From NCBI RefSeq assembly GCF_003008535.1, contig NZ_CP027666.1, positions 1,341,001 through 1,405,000 of the forward strand: a DNA stretch of 64,000 nt. Reading direction: 5' to 3'. This document shows, one piece after another, positions 1 to 8,958 of this stretch (within the stretch, counting starts at the first letter, position 1; every line of letters starts with the position of its first letter). The position numbers and the translations under genes were made by a program. The DNA is from Ottowia oryzae (GTDB lineage Bacteria; Pseudomonadota; Gammaproteobacteria; Burkholderiales; Burkholderiaceae_C). The notes beneath the pieces were generated by a model. It did not search any database, was not told where the DNA came from, and saw only the letters and a list, made by a program, of their open reading frames with translations.

Positions 1-105
1 AAATGAAGGCTAAAGGAAACGGTAAGCCAGCGTGGGCAATCATAGGGCGCCGCCGGACGGCACCGTGCTTCTTTTCCCGTGCGTGCGCTTGAGCGCCATC
101 CCGTC

Positions 106-1368
106 ATGACTATTCCGCGTCCACTCGTTCCAGAGCGCCTGAAGGTTTCGCTGCGCCAGCTCGGCCCAGGGCTGATCACCGGTGCGGCGGACGACGACCC
201 CAGCGGCATCGCCACCTATTCGCAGGCGGGCGCGCAGTACGGGCTGGGCATGTTGTGGACGGTGGTCGTCACGCTGCCGCTGATGGCGGCTATTCAGCTG
301 GTGTCGGCGCGCATTGGCTACGTGACCGGCGTGGGCCTGGCGGCCAACATCCGCCAGCATTACCCGCGCTGGCTGTTGCGGGCGTGCGTGGCGCTGCTGC
401 TGGGGGCCAACATCCTGAACATCGGCGCCGACCTGGCCGCCATGGCCGAGGCGCTGCGCCTGCTGGTGGGCGGCAGCGCGCACGTGTACGCCGTGACGTT
501 CGGGCTGCTCAGCCTGGTGCTGCAGGTGTTCTTGCCGTATGAGCGCTATGTGCGCTGGCTCAAGTGGCTCACGTTGACGCTGTTTGCGTACGTGGCGGTG
601 GTGCTGTCGGTGCGCATCGACTGGCTGGCCGTGGCGCAGGCGGTGGTGTGGCCCAAGCTGCCCAGCGGCAAAGAGGTGTTCATCACTTTGGTGGCGGTGC
701 TGGGCACCACCATCAGCCCGTACCTGTTCTTTTGGCAAGCCGCGCAAGAGGTGGAGGACAAGCGCTTTCGCCCCCACACGGCGGACGAGGTGCAGGGCGA
801 GCTGCGCCGCATCCGCAACGACACCCTGGTCGGCATGGCGTTTTCCAACGGCATTGCGTTCTGCATCATGCTGAGCACGGCTGTCACGCTTTTCACGGCG
901 GGCGTGCACGACATCCAGACGTCGGCTCAGGCCGCCGAGGCGCTGCGCCCGGTGGCGGGCGACTTTGCCTACCTGCTGTTCAGCTTGGGCATCATCGGCA
1001 CCGGCATGCTGGCGGTGCCGGTGCTGGCCGGATCGGCCGCCTACGCGGTCGCCGACGCCGCCGGCTGGCACGGCAGCCTGGGGCTGAACCTGCGGCGCGG
1101 CGAAGGCCGGGGCTTTTACGGCGTGATCGTCGCCGCCACCGTGGTGGGCGTGGTGCTGTGCTTTACGCCGACCGACCCGGTGAAAGAGCTGTTCTGGTCG
1201 GCCGTCATCAACGGCGTGGTGGCCGTGCCGATCATGGCGGTGCTGATGAGCATGGCGACCAACCCCAAGGTGATGGGCCCGCACGTCATCGGGCGGCGCG
1301 TGCGCTGGCTGGGTTGGGCCGCCACGGCGCTGATGGGCGTCACCGTGCTGGGGATGTTTGTGCCCTGA
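106..1368 (+). CDS. Nramp-family (SLC11-like) metal ion transporter, divergent subtype
   Basis: Integral membrane protein of the Nramp fold with about 11 hydrophobic segments, expected to import a divalent cation across the inner membrane. The first transmembrane segment carries ADDDPSGIATYSQAG where classical Nramp has DPGN, so the metal-binding Asp (D31) is kept but Asn is replaced by Gly. The segment-6 metal motif (MPH in classical members) reads ISPYLFF, so the metal-ligating Met is Ser. Substrate may therefore not be Mn or Fe; Mg has been shown for some divergent members. A GTG 27 bases upstream is a possible start; the ATG is preferred because the leader before it looks non-homologous. 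Neither start has a strong ribosome binding site. Confidence 0.85.
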   Translation: MTIPRPLVPERLKVSLRQLGPGLITGAADDDPSGIATYSQAGAQYGLGMLWTVVVTLPLMAAIQLVSARIGYVTGVGLAANIRQHYPRWLLRACVALLLGANILNIGADLAAMAEALRLLVGGSAHVYAVTFGLLSLVLQVFLPYERYVRWLKWLTLTLFAYVAVVLSVRIDWLAVAQAVVWPKLPSGKEVFITLVAVLGTTISPYLFFWQAAQEVEDKRFRPHTADEVQGELRRIRNDTLVGMAFSNGIAFCIMLSTAVTLFTAGVHDIQTSAQAAEALRPVAGDFAYLLFSLGIIGTGMLAVPVLAGSAAYAVADAAGWHGSLGLNLRRGEGRGFYGVIVAATVVGVVLCFTPTDPVKELFWSAVINGVVAVPIMAVLMSMATNPKVMGPHVIGRRVRWLGWAATALMGVTVLGMFVP

Positions 1369-1561
1369 AGCGGGCGCATCCGTGATAACTTCACCGCGCG
1401 CGGGAACCCGACAAGCCGGCGCGGGTCGAAGCGGCTCGCGCCCCAGCCTGTCGCTTCACACAGGGCGCGGCGCGGCTTGAAGATGCCTGCGCCAGCCCGC
1501 ATGTGACAGCGCTGACATTCTGTGCCGGGCAGGCACGGCCCTCCCTCTTCGAAGGAAAACG

Positions 1562-2434
1562 ATGAAACGCATCCTGTTGTTTGTGCTTACCAACATTGCC
1601 GTGATGGTGGTGGTGGGCATCATCACCAGCCTGTTCGGCCTGGGACGCTACACCGGCACCAACACCGGTCAGCTGATGATCTTCTCGCTGGTGGTGGGCT
1701 TCACGGGCTCGATCATCTCTTTGCTGATGAGCAAGACCATGGCCAAGATGTCCATGGGCGTCAAGATCATCGACCAGCCCGCCAACGCCGATGAGGCCTG
1801 GATCGTCGACACCGTGCGCAAATTCGCTGACAAAGCGGGCATCGGCATGCCCGAGGTGGGCATCTACGAGGGCGAACCCAACGCCTTTGCCACGGGCGCA
1901 TTCAAGAATTCGGCCCTGGTGGCTGTGTCTACGGGTTTGCTGCGCGGCATGACCCGCGAAGAGGTCGAGGCCGTGATCGGCCATGAAATCTCCCACGTCG
2001 CCAACGGCGACATGGTGACCATGGCGCTGATCCAGGGCGTAATGAACACCTTCGTGGTGTTCGCCAGCCGGGTCATCGGCTCCATCGTGGATGGCGCGCT
2101 GCGCCGCGGCGACAACAGCAGCAGCGGCCCCGGCATCGGTTACTACGTGACCACCATGGTGCTGGATGTGCTGTTCGGCTTCCTGGCGGGCATGGTCGTG
2201 GCCTGGTTCTCGCGCCAGCGCGAATTCCGCGCCGACGCAGGCGCCGCGCAACTGATGGGCCAGCCCAATTCCATGATCAACGCACTGGCCCGCCTGGGTG
2301 GCATGCACGCCGGCCAGGGCCCGATGCCGCAGAACCTGCAGGTCATGGGCATCGTGGGCAGCATCGGTAAGCTGTTCGCCAGCCACCCGCCGATGGAAGA
2401 GCGCATCGCCGCCTTGCGGGCGCGCCAGGGCTGA
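1562..2434 (+). CDS. htpX: HtpX membrane zinc metalloprotease
   Basis: Inner-membrane M48 metalloprotease that takes part in quality control of membrane proteins together with FtsH. At 290 residues it has the usual length. Two N-terminal hydrophobic segments (about 5-25 and 38-58) precede the zinc site HEISH with H141, E142 and H145; further hydrophobic stretches at about 160-180 and 195-220 follow. The ATG has a good upstream GAAGGA and the frame ends just before a strong hairpin terminator, so it looks monocistronic. In E. coli htpX responds to envelope stress; no such promoter is recognised here. Confidence 0.97.
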   Translation: MKRILLFVLTNIAVMVVVGIITSLFGLGRYTGTNTGQLMIFSLVVGFTGSIISLLMSKTMAKMSMGVKIIDQPANADEAWIVDTVRKFADKAGIGMPEVGIYEGEPNAFATGAFKNSALVAVSTGLLRGMTREEVEAVIGHEISHVANGDMVTMALIQGVMNTFVVFASRVIGSIVDGALRRGDNSSSGPGIGYYVTTMVLDVLFGFLAGMVVAWFSRQREFRADAGAAQLMGQPNSMINALARLGGMHAGQGPMPQNLQVMGIVGSIGKLFASHPPMEERIAALRARQG

Positions 2435-2455
2435 CGCGTTACACGCTCTCTCCCC

Positions 2456-2491
2456 AACCGCTGCCGGGCGAGCCCTGCAGCGGTTTTTTTT
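2456..2491 (+). terminator. Rho-independent terminator of htpX
   Basis: Perfect 9-bp stem AACCGCTGC / GCAGCGGTT with a 12-nt loop, followed by a run of T on the plus strand, 21 bases after the htpX stop. Confidence 0.93.
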
Positions 2492-2547
2492 GGGAGGGTT
2501 GTGACATAGACGCTCCCGCTTCGACTCTTCAGCCCGTGCGTCGACAA

Positions 2548-2700
2548 GATACCCAGGATAATTGAGCGGGTATCGCCAACGGCGCCGCAATACGGTCGGG
2601 GCCTGTGGTCGCCGCGCTGCGCTTCGTGCTCGCAATGCCCTGTGCTGAACGGTGGCTACCTGCCCTTGCCAGTCTTTTGGGCGGCTGGGTAGTGATACCC
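2548..2700. promoter_or_regulatory. Repeated GATACCC/GGGTATC half-sites, possible operator
   Basis: The roughly 310-base stretch between the htpX terminator and the next gene has no reading frame I believe. It holds an inverted repeat GATACCC-N13-GGGTATC and, 120 bases on, GGGTA-GTGA-TACCC containing a third GATACCC. Three copies of one heptamer upstream of a secreted-protein gene suggest a regulator binding site; no family is identified. Confidence 0.35.
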
Positions 2701-2804
2701 CTGCCGCGTCACGAACTCAGCCGCGAGGCAGCGGATTTCGGGCGCAACCGAGGGCGAGCGTAACAAGCGTCATTCAGTCTTGAACACATAGGGAGGGTCA
2801 AATC

Positions 2805-4100
2805 GTGAAAACAAGTTTTCTCGCCAAGCTGGGGCTTTGCGGGGCTGCGGCCGTGCTCAGCATTGCCGCGCACGCCCAAAGCAAGGTGGTGTTTCTGTCC
2901 ACGGCCGACGACGTCAGTCCACCCGTTGGCGGCGCGGGGGACACGTTGGTGCAGGAGGCCAGAAGCGCATTCCAGGCGGCCGTGCCACCAGGCTCAATCT
3001 GGGTGGATCGGACGAACAAACTTTCTCAGTCCGGTGCGGAGAACTCCGTGGCAGCGGATCTCGCAGATGCCAATCTGCTCGTGCTGGAAACCGTCTATGC
3101 CCCAGCGGCGGCTGATCGAATGGCAGAAGTCGAGGCGGCTATCCTGTCCAACCCGAAGCTTGTGGTGTTGGCCTTCGTAGATGGATGCTGCTCGGTAGCC
3201 AACAACTTGGCGCCGTTTGTCAACATCATCAATCAAATCAAGCCCTGGCCGGCTACCGTAGGCTTGGCGGCGGGAACCAACCCCGTCACGGCTCCACTCA
3301 GCGCAAGTTCGCTCTACCGCCAGACTTTCGTCGGCTTGCCCAACATGCAAGGCGGTGCGTACGAGGGGTTGACCAACGTACCGGTTGACTATTCGCTATA
3401 CCTTGATCCGGTGAACGCTGGCCTCACGCCGCCTGGTGCCTACGGCATGTTCGTGCCCCAAGCTGCGTCCAACGGTGGTGCTGGTGCCTGCGTGTTTCTG
3501 ACGGCAGATGCTTCGCCTTTTGGCTTTCCGGCGCAGGTGCCTGCACTTGCCAGCGCCTTTGTGAGCGCCGCGTTAGACCCCAACGGCGCGTGCAAATTGC
3601 CGGCGGCTGGCGCCCCGGATTGGCGTGCCGACATCACCGGCCCCGCCACACTGACGCCCGGCACCCCCGATGGCTACAACTTGACCGTGTCGAACCAGGG
3701 CGTTGGGCTTGGCGTCGCCACGACCGTCGTCGTGACCATGCCGGCTGGCGTGACGGTGGTTCCAGGTTCGCTTCCTGCCGCTTGCACCCCGGCGGCGGGC
3801 AACGCCAGCTTTACCTGCAACGTGGCTCAGCTGGCTGCCGCGAATCCGACCGCCTTGCCGCCCGTGGCGGGGGGCAGCATCGCCTTCCCATTCCAAGCGG
3901 TCGCAACTGCCGGCAGCCCAGGCGGCAATATCCAAGCTGTGGTCACCACGCAGCCAGCGGAGATCAATACGGCCAACAACACCGCGACACTTGCCGTCGC
4001 GGTAGGGGCTGTGCCTGCCGTGCCCGCCGTGGGTACCTGGGGTCTGTTGCTGCTGAGCGCCATGCTGGCCGGTGTGGCGGCTCGCCGCCGTGCAGGTTGA
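2805..4100 (+). CDS. Secreted protein with DUF11-like region and C-terminal sorting/anchor segment
   Basis: 431-residue exported protein of unknown function. It starts at GTG with a very good GGGAGG site and has a signal peptide ending near AHA|QS. Residues about 25-250 match no domain I can name. Residues about 265-400 resemble a DUF11/CARDB-type beta-sandwich (conserved phrase LTVSNQGVGLGVATTVVVTM). The C-terminus has the tripartite layout of PEP-CTERM-like signals: PAVGTWGLLLLSAMLAGVAA, a short hydrophobic helix, then RRRAG. This is closest to the IPTL-CTERM variant, with IPTL replaced by VPAVG. It is probably processed by an exosortase-type enzyme encoded elsewhere. Confidence 0.75.
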   Translation: MKTSFLAKLGLCGAAAVLSIAAHAQSKVVFLSTADDVSPPVGGAGDTLVQEARSAFQAAVPPGSIWVDRTNKLSQSGAENSVAADLADANLLVLETVYAPAAADRMAEVEAAILSNPKLVVLAFVDGCCSVANNLAPFVNIINQIKPWPATVGLAAGTNPVTAPLSASSLYRQTFVGLPNMQGGAYEGLTNVPVDYSLYLDPVNAGLTPPGAYGMFVPQAASNGGAGACVFLTADASPFGFPAQVPALASAFVSAALDPNGACKLPAAGAPDWRADITGPATLTPGTPDGYNLTVSNQGVGLGVATTVVVTMPAGVTVVPGSLPAACTPAAGNASFTCNVAQLAAANPTALPPVAGGSIAFPFQAVATAGSPGGNIQAVVTTQPAEINTANNTATLAVAVGAVPAVPAVGTWGLLLLSAMLAGVAARRRAG

Positions 4101-4219
4101 GCCGAGTGGGTTCGATGCGCAGGATGACGCCCGGCTCACCGCGCCTTGCCTGTGAGGGTGCTCCAAGTTTCGCCCTCCCGCCGGGCCTGCATTGCTGCGG
4201 CTGGCGTTGAGGGCGCGTT

Positions 4220-5143
4220 CTAAGTCCAGTCGTACCCGCGCAGCACCTGCAGCACTGTGTCGCGCACTGCGCCGACCGCGCTGTCTCGCACGGCATCCAC
4301 GCGCCAGGCCAGCTCAACGCCGTAGCGGGGCATTTCAATGGGGCAATCGGCCACGCGCAGGCCGGTTTGCGCCGCGATGGCCAATGCCGCGTGCCGGGGC
4401 AGCGTGACCAGTGCGTCAGTCCCCTGCAGCAAGTAGGGCACGGCGGAGAAGTGCGTGGTGGAGGCGACCACGCGGCGCTTTTGGCCGACGCCGGCCAGCA
4501 CTTCATCCACCACCCCCACCAGGCCGCCTGACGAGACCAGCACATGCTCGCGCCCAATGAATTCGGCCAACGAGAGCTGCCACGTGGGTGAAGGCGCGCT
4601 GCGGGCATCGACCAGGCAGGCGTAGCGGCCCTGCGCCACGGTCTCGCGGCCGAAGGTGCGCGACGAAATGCCGCCCGACACCAGGGCCAGATCCAGTGCG
4701 CGGCCCTGAAGCATGTCGCCCACCACGGCACTGTACGTCTGCCTGAAGATCAGCCGCAGGCCCGGCGCCGCCAACCGGGTAGCCTGGATGATCGCCCGGC
4801 CAAAGGCAATTTCAAAGTCGTCCGACATGCCCAGGGCGATGGCGCGCCCCTCGAACGAGGCGCCGATGTCGGTGCTCAACTGGCAGGTCTGGCGGAACTT
4901 GTCCAGCGCGTCGATCACCAGCGGGCTGAGCTCATGCGCGCGCTGCGTTGCCGTCAGCCCGCGGCCCGTGCGGGTGAAAAGCGGGTCGCCGTACATGGCG
5001 CGAAGGCGGCCCAGCGCCGCGCTGACGGCCGACTGGCCCAGGTTCAGCCGCACCGCCGCGCGGGTGGCGCTGCCTTCCTGGTACAGCGCTTCAAACACGC
5101 GCAGCAGGTTGAGATCGAACGATTCGATATCGACAGCCTTCAT
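4220..5143 (-). CDS. LysR-family transcriptional regulator (divergent to nitrilase)
   Basis: About 307-residue LysR-type regulator. The N-terminal winged helix (SATRAAVRLNLGQSAVSAAL) is followed by a periplasmic-binding-protein-like effector domain. It is transcribed away from the nitrilase gene with under 90 bases between starts, the classical arrangement in which the regulator controls its divergent neighbour; the effector is probably a nitrile or the derived acid. The ATG giving MKAVDIESFD was chosen; a GTG four codons upstream is the alternative. Confidence 0.88.
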   Translation of the reverse strand: MKAVDIESFDLNLLRVFEALYQEGSATRAAVRLNLGQSAVSAALGRLRAMYGDPLFTRTGRGLTATQRAHELSPLVIDALDKFRQTCQLSTDIGASFEGRAIALGMSDDFEIAFGRAIIQATRLAAPGLRLIFRQTYSAVVGDMLQGRALDLALVSGGISSRTFGRETVAQGRYACLVDARSAPSPTWQLSLAEFIGREHVLVSSGGLVGVVDEVLAGVGQKRRVVASTTHFSAVPYLLQGTDALVTLPRHAALAIAAQTGLRVADCPIEMPRYGVELAWRVDAVRDSAVGAVRDTVLQVLRGYDWT

Positions 5144-5229
5144 ATCAATTACCACTGATTCGGGATTGTTCGATTTTCAGCGCTGCCGAATACTGGCCGC
5201 TCCAACCCACTCTTACTGTTGAAACGACC
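5144..5229. promoter_or_regulatory. Divergent LysR/nitrilase control region
   Basis: AT-richer 86-base intergenic segment that must contain both promoters. It holds ATTCGG ... CCGAAT in inverted orientation (5158-5163 and 5186-5191) and TTCG/CGAA half-sites compatible with a LysR-type operator. The exact box is not certain. Confidence 0.45.
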
Positions 5230-6153
5230 ATGGCCAAGTCCACCATCGCCGCGCTCCAGATAGGCTCCAGCCCCCAAGGCAAAGAGGCCACGCTGGAGAA
5301 GATTCTCAGCTTTGAAGATCGCATCATCGCCTCGGGGGCGCGCCTGGTGGTCATGCCCGAAGCGCTGCTGGGTGGCTACCCCAAAGGCGAGATCTTTGGC
5401 ACCCGGCTGGGCTATCGGCTGCCGCAAGGGCGCGAGACCTATGCGTCGTACTACGCGAACGCGATCGACGTGCCGGGCGCCGAGACGGCCGCGCTGGCCG
5501 ACCTGTCTCGCCGCACCCAGGCCAGCCTGGTGATCGGCGTGATCGAACGGGGCGGCAACACGCTGTACTGCACGGCACTGTTCTTCGACCCAGAGCAGGG
5601 GCTGGTGGCCAAGCACCGCAAGCTGATGCCAACGGGCACCGAGCGCTTGATCTGGGGGCAGGGCGATGGCTCGACCCTGCCGGTGGTGGAGTCCGCCGCG
5701 GGCCGCCTGGGCGCTGCCATCTGCTGGGAAAACCACATGCCGCTGCTGCGTGCGGCGATGTACGCCAAGGGCGTGCAGGTGTGGTGTGCCCCCACGGTGG
5801 ACGAACGCGACGTGTGGCAAAGCTCGATGCGGCACATCGCTCATGAAGGGCGGATGTTCGTGGTCAGCGCCTGCCAGGTGCAGCCTTCGCCCAACGAGCT
5901 GGGCACGGAAGTGCCCGACTGGGAGCCCACGCGCCCCCTGATTCGCGGCGGCAGCGTGATCGTCGGGCCGTACGGCGACGTGCTGGCCGGGCCGCTGGTG
6001 GGGCAGGAAGGCCTGGTCACCGCCGAGGTCGACATGGACGAACTGGTGCGCGCGCGGTACGACTTCGACGTGGTGGGGCACTACGCGCGGCCCGACGTCT
6101 TTTCGCTCAAGGTCGATGCCCGGCAGAAGCTGCCGGTGGAATTCATCGGGTGA
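5230..6153 (+). CDS. Nitrilase
   Basis: Cytoplasmic carbon-nitrogen hydrolase converting a nitrile to the carboxylic acid and ammonia. The nitrilase triad is visible: E44 in VMPEALLGGYPKG, K131 in KHRKLMPT, and the nucleophile C165 in AAICWENHMPLLR. The CWENxMP context is typical of true nitrilases (branch 1) rather than amidases or Nit1/2-like proteins. At 307 residues it is slightly short for the group. The only associated gene is the divergent LysR regulator, so substrate is unknown; aliphatic or aryl nitriles are both possible. Confidence 0.92.
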   Translation: MAKSTIAALQIGSSPQGKEATLEKILSFEDRIIASGARLVVMPEALLGGYPKGEIFGTRLGYRLPQGRETYASYYANAIDVPGAETAALADLSRRTQASLVIGVIERGGNTLYCTALFFDPEQGLVAKHRKLMPTGTERLIWGQGDGSTLPVVESAAGRLGAAICWENHMPLLRAAMYAKGVQVWCAPTVDERDVWQSSMRHIAHEGRMFVVSACQVQPSPNELGTEVPDWEPTRPLIRGGSVIVGPYGDVLAGPLVGQEGLVTAEVDMDELVRARYDFDVVGHYARPDVFSLKVDARQKLPVEFIG

Positions 6154-6286
6154 TTCATCGGCGGGTCACGGGCTGATCGCGGTCGGGCCGATGAGGCCCG
6201 CACGCGCAGTCTTTCGCGCCCGGTTGCCAGGCGCCTTCCCCTCGGCGCACTGAAGCCGGCGCCGGCCTGAAACTGTTGCGCGCCGA

Positions 6287-8032
6287 TCAGCCAAGCGGAT
6301 TCGCCGGCACCCCCAGCAGCTGCACTGCCACCGCCTCGGCCGTGCGCAGGCCGTCCACGCCCGCCGACAAAATGCCGCCGGCGTAGCCCGCCCCTTCGCC
6401 AGCCGGGTACAGGCCGCGCACGTTCAGGCTTTGAAAATCGTCGCCGCGCTGGATGTTGACCGGGGCCGACGTGCGCGTTTCCACGCCCGTCATCACCGCG
6501 TCGGCCATGTCGTAGCCTTTGATCTTGCGGCCAAACGCGGGCAGCGCGGCGTGCAGTGCGTTGGTGACCCAGGCGGGCAGGGCGGCGTGCAGGTCGGTCC
6601 AGGTCACGCCGGGGCGGTAAGAGGGCTCGACCTCGCCCGGCCCGGTGGACGTGCGCCGCGCCAGAAAGTCGCCCACGCGCTGTGCCGGCGCGCGGTAATT
6701 GCTGCCGCCCAGGGTGAAAGCGCCCGCTTCCAGCTGGCGCTGCAGCACCAGCCCACCCAGCGGATGGGCGGCGTCTGCGGCCGGGTCCCCCGCCCCGAAA
6801 TGCTCGCCCAGTTGCGCCTCAAACTGCGCTGGGTCGCGCGGAAAGTCGGGTGGGTCAATGCCCACCACCATGCCCGCGTTGGCATTGCGCTCGGCGCGCG
6901 AATACTGGCTCATGCCGTTGGTGACCACGCGGCCCGGTTCGCTGGTGGCGGCCACCACCGTGCCGCCAGGGCACATGCAGAAGCTGTACACCGTGCGGCC
7001 CGCCGCCGGCCCGCTGCCGATGTGCTGCACCAGCTTGTAGTCCGCCGCGCCCAACAGCGGGTGGCCCGCGTGCGTGCCCCAGCGCGCGCGGTCGATCACG
7101 CCCTGCGGATGCTCGATGCGCACGCCGATCGAAAACGGCTTGGCGCGCATCGTCACCCCGCGCCGGTACAGCTGCATGAACACGTCGCGCGCGCTGTGCC
7201 CCACGGCCAGGATGGCGTGGCGTGTGGGCAGCTCGTACCGCTCGCCGTTTTGAAGGTTTTCGACCTCCAGCGCTTGCAGGGCGGGCGCTGGCAGCTCTTG
7301 ATTCAATAGCAAATCGACCACGCGCTGCTGAAAGCGGATCTCGCCGCCCAGCGCCAGGACGCGTTCGCGCAGGCTTTCCACCACCTTCACCATGCGGAAG
7401 GTGCCCAGGTGCGGGTGCGCTTCCCACAGGATGTCTTCGGGCGCGCCTGCTTGCACGAATTCCTGCAGCACCTTGCGGCCCAGAAAGCGCGGATCGCGGA
7501 TCTGGCTGTACAGCTTGCCGTCAGAAAACAGGCCTGCGCCGCCCTCGCCAAACTGCACGTTGCTGTCGGGGTTCAGCTCGCTGCGCCGCCACAGGCCCCA
7601 AGTGTCCTGCGTGCGCTCGCGCACCGGTTTGCCGCGTTCCAGCACGATGGGCTTCAGGCCCAGCTGCGCCAGCGCCAGCGCGGCAAAGATGCCGCACGGG
7701 CCAAATCCGATCACTACAGGGCGCTCGCCCGACCAATCTGCCGCGGCGCCCACGGGCGGGCGCCAGGCCATGTCGGGCGTGGGGCGCACATGCGGGTCGC
7801 CCGCCAGCGGGGCCAGCACGGCGGCTTCGCGTGCCGGCTCGGCCAGCGCGACGTCGACGATGTACACCGCCAGCAAATCGGCCTTGCGCGCATCAAAGCT
7901 GCGCTTGAAAACCGTCAGATCGGCGATGGCCTCGGGCGCAAGCTTCAGGCGCGCAGCCGCAGCGGCGCGCAGGGCGGTAATGGGGTCTTCAGCCTGCGAC
8001 AGGGGCAGGCGCAGTTCGGCGATGCGGATCAT
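6287..8032 (-). CDS. FAD-dependent dehydrogenase (COG2509-type)
   Basis: 581-residue flavoprotein. Residues about 1-95 form an N-terminal lobe. The FAD-binding GxGxxG variant PVVIGFGPCGIFAALAL lies at about 107-127, and GEGGAGLFSDGKLYS is the second family signature. The C-terminal ending with YPAGEGAGYAGGILSAGVDG closes the FAD site. The family is widespread but its substrate is not established; the Cys in GPCG is conserved in it. Start chosen at MIRIAELRLP, since the upstream extension looks non-coding. A copy of the dispersed palindrome lies in frame inside, coinciding with residues DLLLNQELPAPALQA. Confidence 0.85.
   Translation of the reverse strand: MIRIAELRLPLSQAEDPITALRAAAAARLKLAPEAIADLTVFKRSFDARKADLLAVYIVDVALAEPAREAAVLAPLAGDPHVRPTPDMAWRPPVGAAADWSGERPVVIGFGPCGIFAALALAQLGLKPIVLERGKPVRERTQDTWGLWRRSELNPDSNVQFGEGGAGLFSDGKLYSQIRDPRFLGRKVLQEFVQAGAPEDILWEAHPHLGTFRMVKVVESLRERVLALGGEIRFQQRVVDLLLNQELPAPALQALEVENLQNGERYELPTRHAILAVGHSARDVFMQLYRRGVTMRAKPFSIGVRIEHPQGVIDRARWGTHAGHPLLGAADYKLVQHIGSGPAAGRTVYSFCMCPGGTVVAATSEPGRVVTNGMSQYSRAERNANAGMVVGIDPPDFPRDPAQFEAQLGEHFGAGDPAADAAHPLGGLVLQRQLEAGAFTLGGSNYRAPAQRVGDFLARRTSTGPGEVEPSYRPGVTWTDLHAALPAWVTNALHAALPAFGRKIKGYDMADAVMTGVETRTSAPVNIQRGDDFQSLNVRGLYPAGEGAGYAGGILSAGVDGLRTAEAVAVQLLGVPANPLG
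7271..7313. repeat. Dispersed palindromic element, in-frame copy in the FAD dehydrogenase
   Basis: Contains GCGGGCGCTGGCAGCT then an AT-rich TTGATTCAATAG arm, matching one arm and flank of the window-wide repeat. It is read in frame on the minus strand. Confidence 0.6.
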
Positions 8033-8182
8033 GGTGTGGTCGGGCTTGTGGTGATCAAGCAAGGAGCACGGCGATGATACGGCGCGCCGCCCGTGAAACG
8101 CCTGCGCTATGCTGACCAGGCATGGCAATGCGCACCTGTCGAGAGCCGGCCATCACCTTGAACCCACCCACCCAAAACGCTG

Positions 8183-8413
8183 ATGCACCACGACGCCGAA
8201 TGGAACGCCGGGCCGCTGGGTTGCGGCGAGCTGGTGATTGAGCTGCGCGCGCGCCTCAAGCGCATGCCGGGCCAGGTGCTGCGGGTGACGGCACTGGACG
8301 AGGGCGCGCCGGACGACATTCCCGCCTGGTGCCGCATGACGCGCAACGCGCTGCTGGCGCATGACCCAGCGCAACACGCGTACTGGATTCGCTCGCGCAG
8401 CGATTGGGCTTAG
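8183..8413 (+). CDS. TusA-like sulfur carrier protein
   Basis: 76-residue protein of the TusA/SirA fold, whose members carry a persulfide on an N-terminal Cys. The expected Cys is C14 (GPLGCGELVIEL), but the usual CPxP motif reads CGEL. The second family signature DDIPAWCRMTRNALL is present, including the second Cys. It lies 99 bases upstream of a DsrE-like gene and shares the Cys-Gly variant with the TusA domain of the fusion protein two genes on, so it probably works with them in one sulfur relay. It is transcribed away from the FAD dehydrogenase. Confidence 0.78.
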   Translation: MHHDAEWNAGPLGCGELVIELRARLKRMPGQVLRVTALDEGAPDDIPAWCRMTRNALLAHDPAQHAYWIRSRSDWA

Positions 8414-8512
8414 GCGCGCTTGGGGTATGGTGCGTTCTGTGTGGCGCACTGTGCAGCATTCAGGCGCGCTGGAGCCGCACTTTCTGAATCTATCCCTTTG
8501 AAGGAATGCAAC

Positions 8513-8875
8513 ATGTCTGGCAAGTTTGTCGTCTCCATCAGCTTCGGTAAAGACAACACCGACAAGGCCACCGTCGGTTTTGTGGTGGCCAACGCGGCCG
8601 TGGCTTCGGACAAGGAAACCGTCGTGTTTCTGTCCATCGAAGGCACGCGCCTGTCGCAAAAGGGCTATGCCGATGACATCCACGAGGAAGGCTTTGCGCC
8701 GCTGAAGGATTTGATGGCTTCGTTCGCCGAAGCCGGCGGCACCATCTACGTGTGTTCGCCCTGCTTCAAAAAGCGCGCGCTGGACGAAACCCAGCTGATC
8801 GCCGGCGCCAAGGTGGTGGGCGGGGCCAAGCTGGTCGAATTCATGAGCGAAGGCGCTCCGTCGATTTGCTATTGA
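8513..8875 (+). CDS. DsrE-family protein (sulfur relay)
   Basis: 120-residue soluble protein with the DsrE/DsrF-like alpha/beta fold (FVVSISFGKDNTDKATVGFV at the start, GGTIYVCSPCFKKRALDE near the end). DsrE-type proteins pass persulfide sulfur to or from TusA. Cysteines in VCSPC and SICY are candidates for the active thiol. Start ATG has an AAGGA site. It sits between a TusA-like gene and a TusA-MetE fusion on the same strand, suggesting one transcription unit. Its stop codon lies inside a copy of the dispersed palindrome. Confidence 0.82.
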   Translation: MSGKFVVSISFGKDNTDKATVGFVVANAAVASDKETVVFLSIEGTRLSQKGYADDIHEEGFAPLKDLMASFAEAGGTIYVCSPCFKKRALDETQLIAGAKVVGGAKLVEFMSEGAPSICY

Positions 8876-8912
8876 TTGAATAGCTGCTGGCGCAGGTTGC
8901 ACCAGCGCCAGA
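8866..8912. repeat. Dispersed palindromic element at the dsrE-like stop codon
   Basis: TAGCTGCTGGCGCAGGT, short loop, then ACCAGCGCC; the left AT-rich flank contributes the last codons and stop of the DsrE-like gene. Confidence 0.75.
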
Positions 8913-8958
8913 GGCCGATTTGGCTTAAAGATTCAGCGCCCCGCCGGGCGCCACCCGC

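Noticed and set aside
6181..6236. Terminator after nitrilase (GGGCC-GATGA-GGCCC)
   Set aside because: Stem is short and no T-run follows on either strand.
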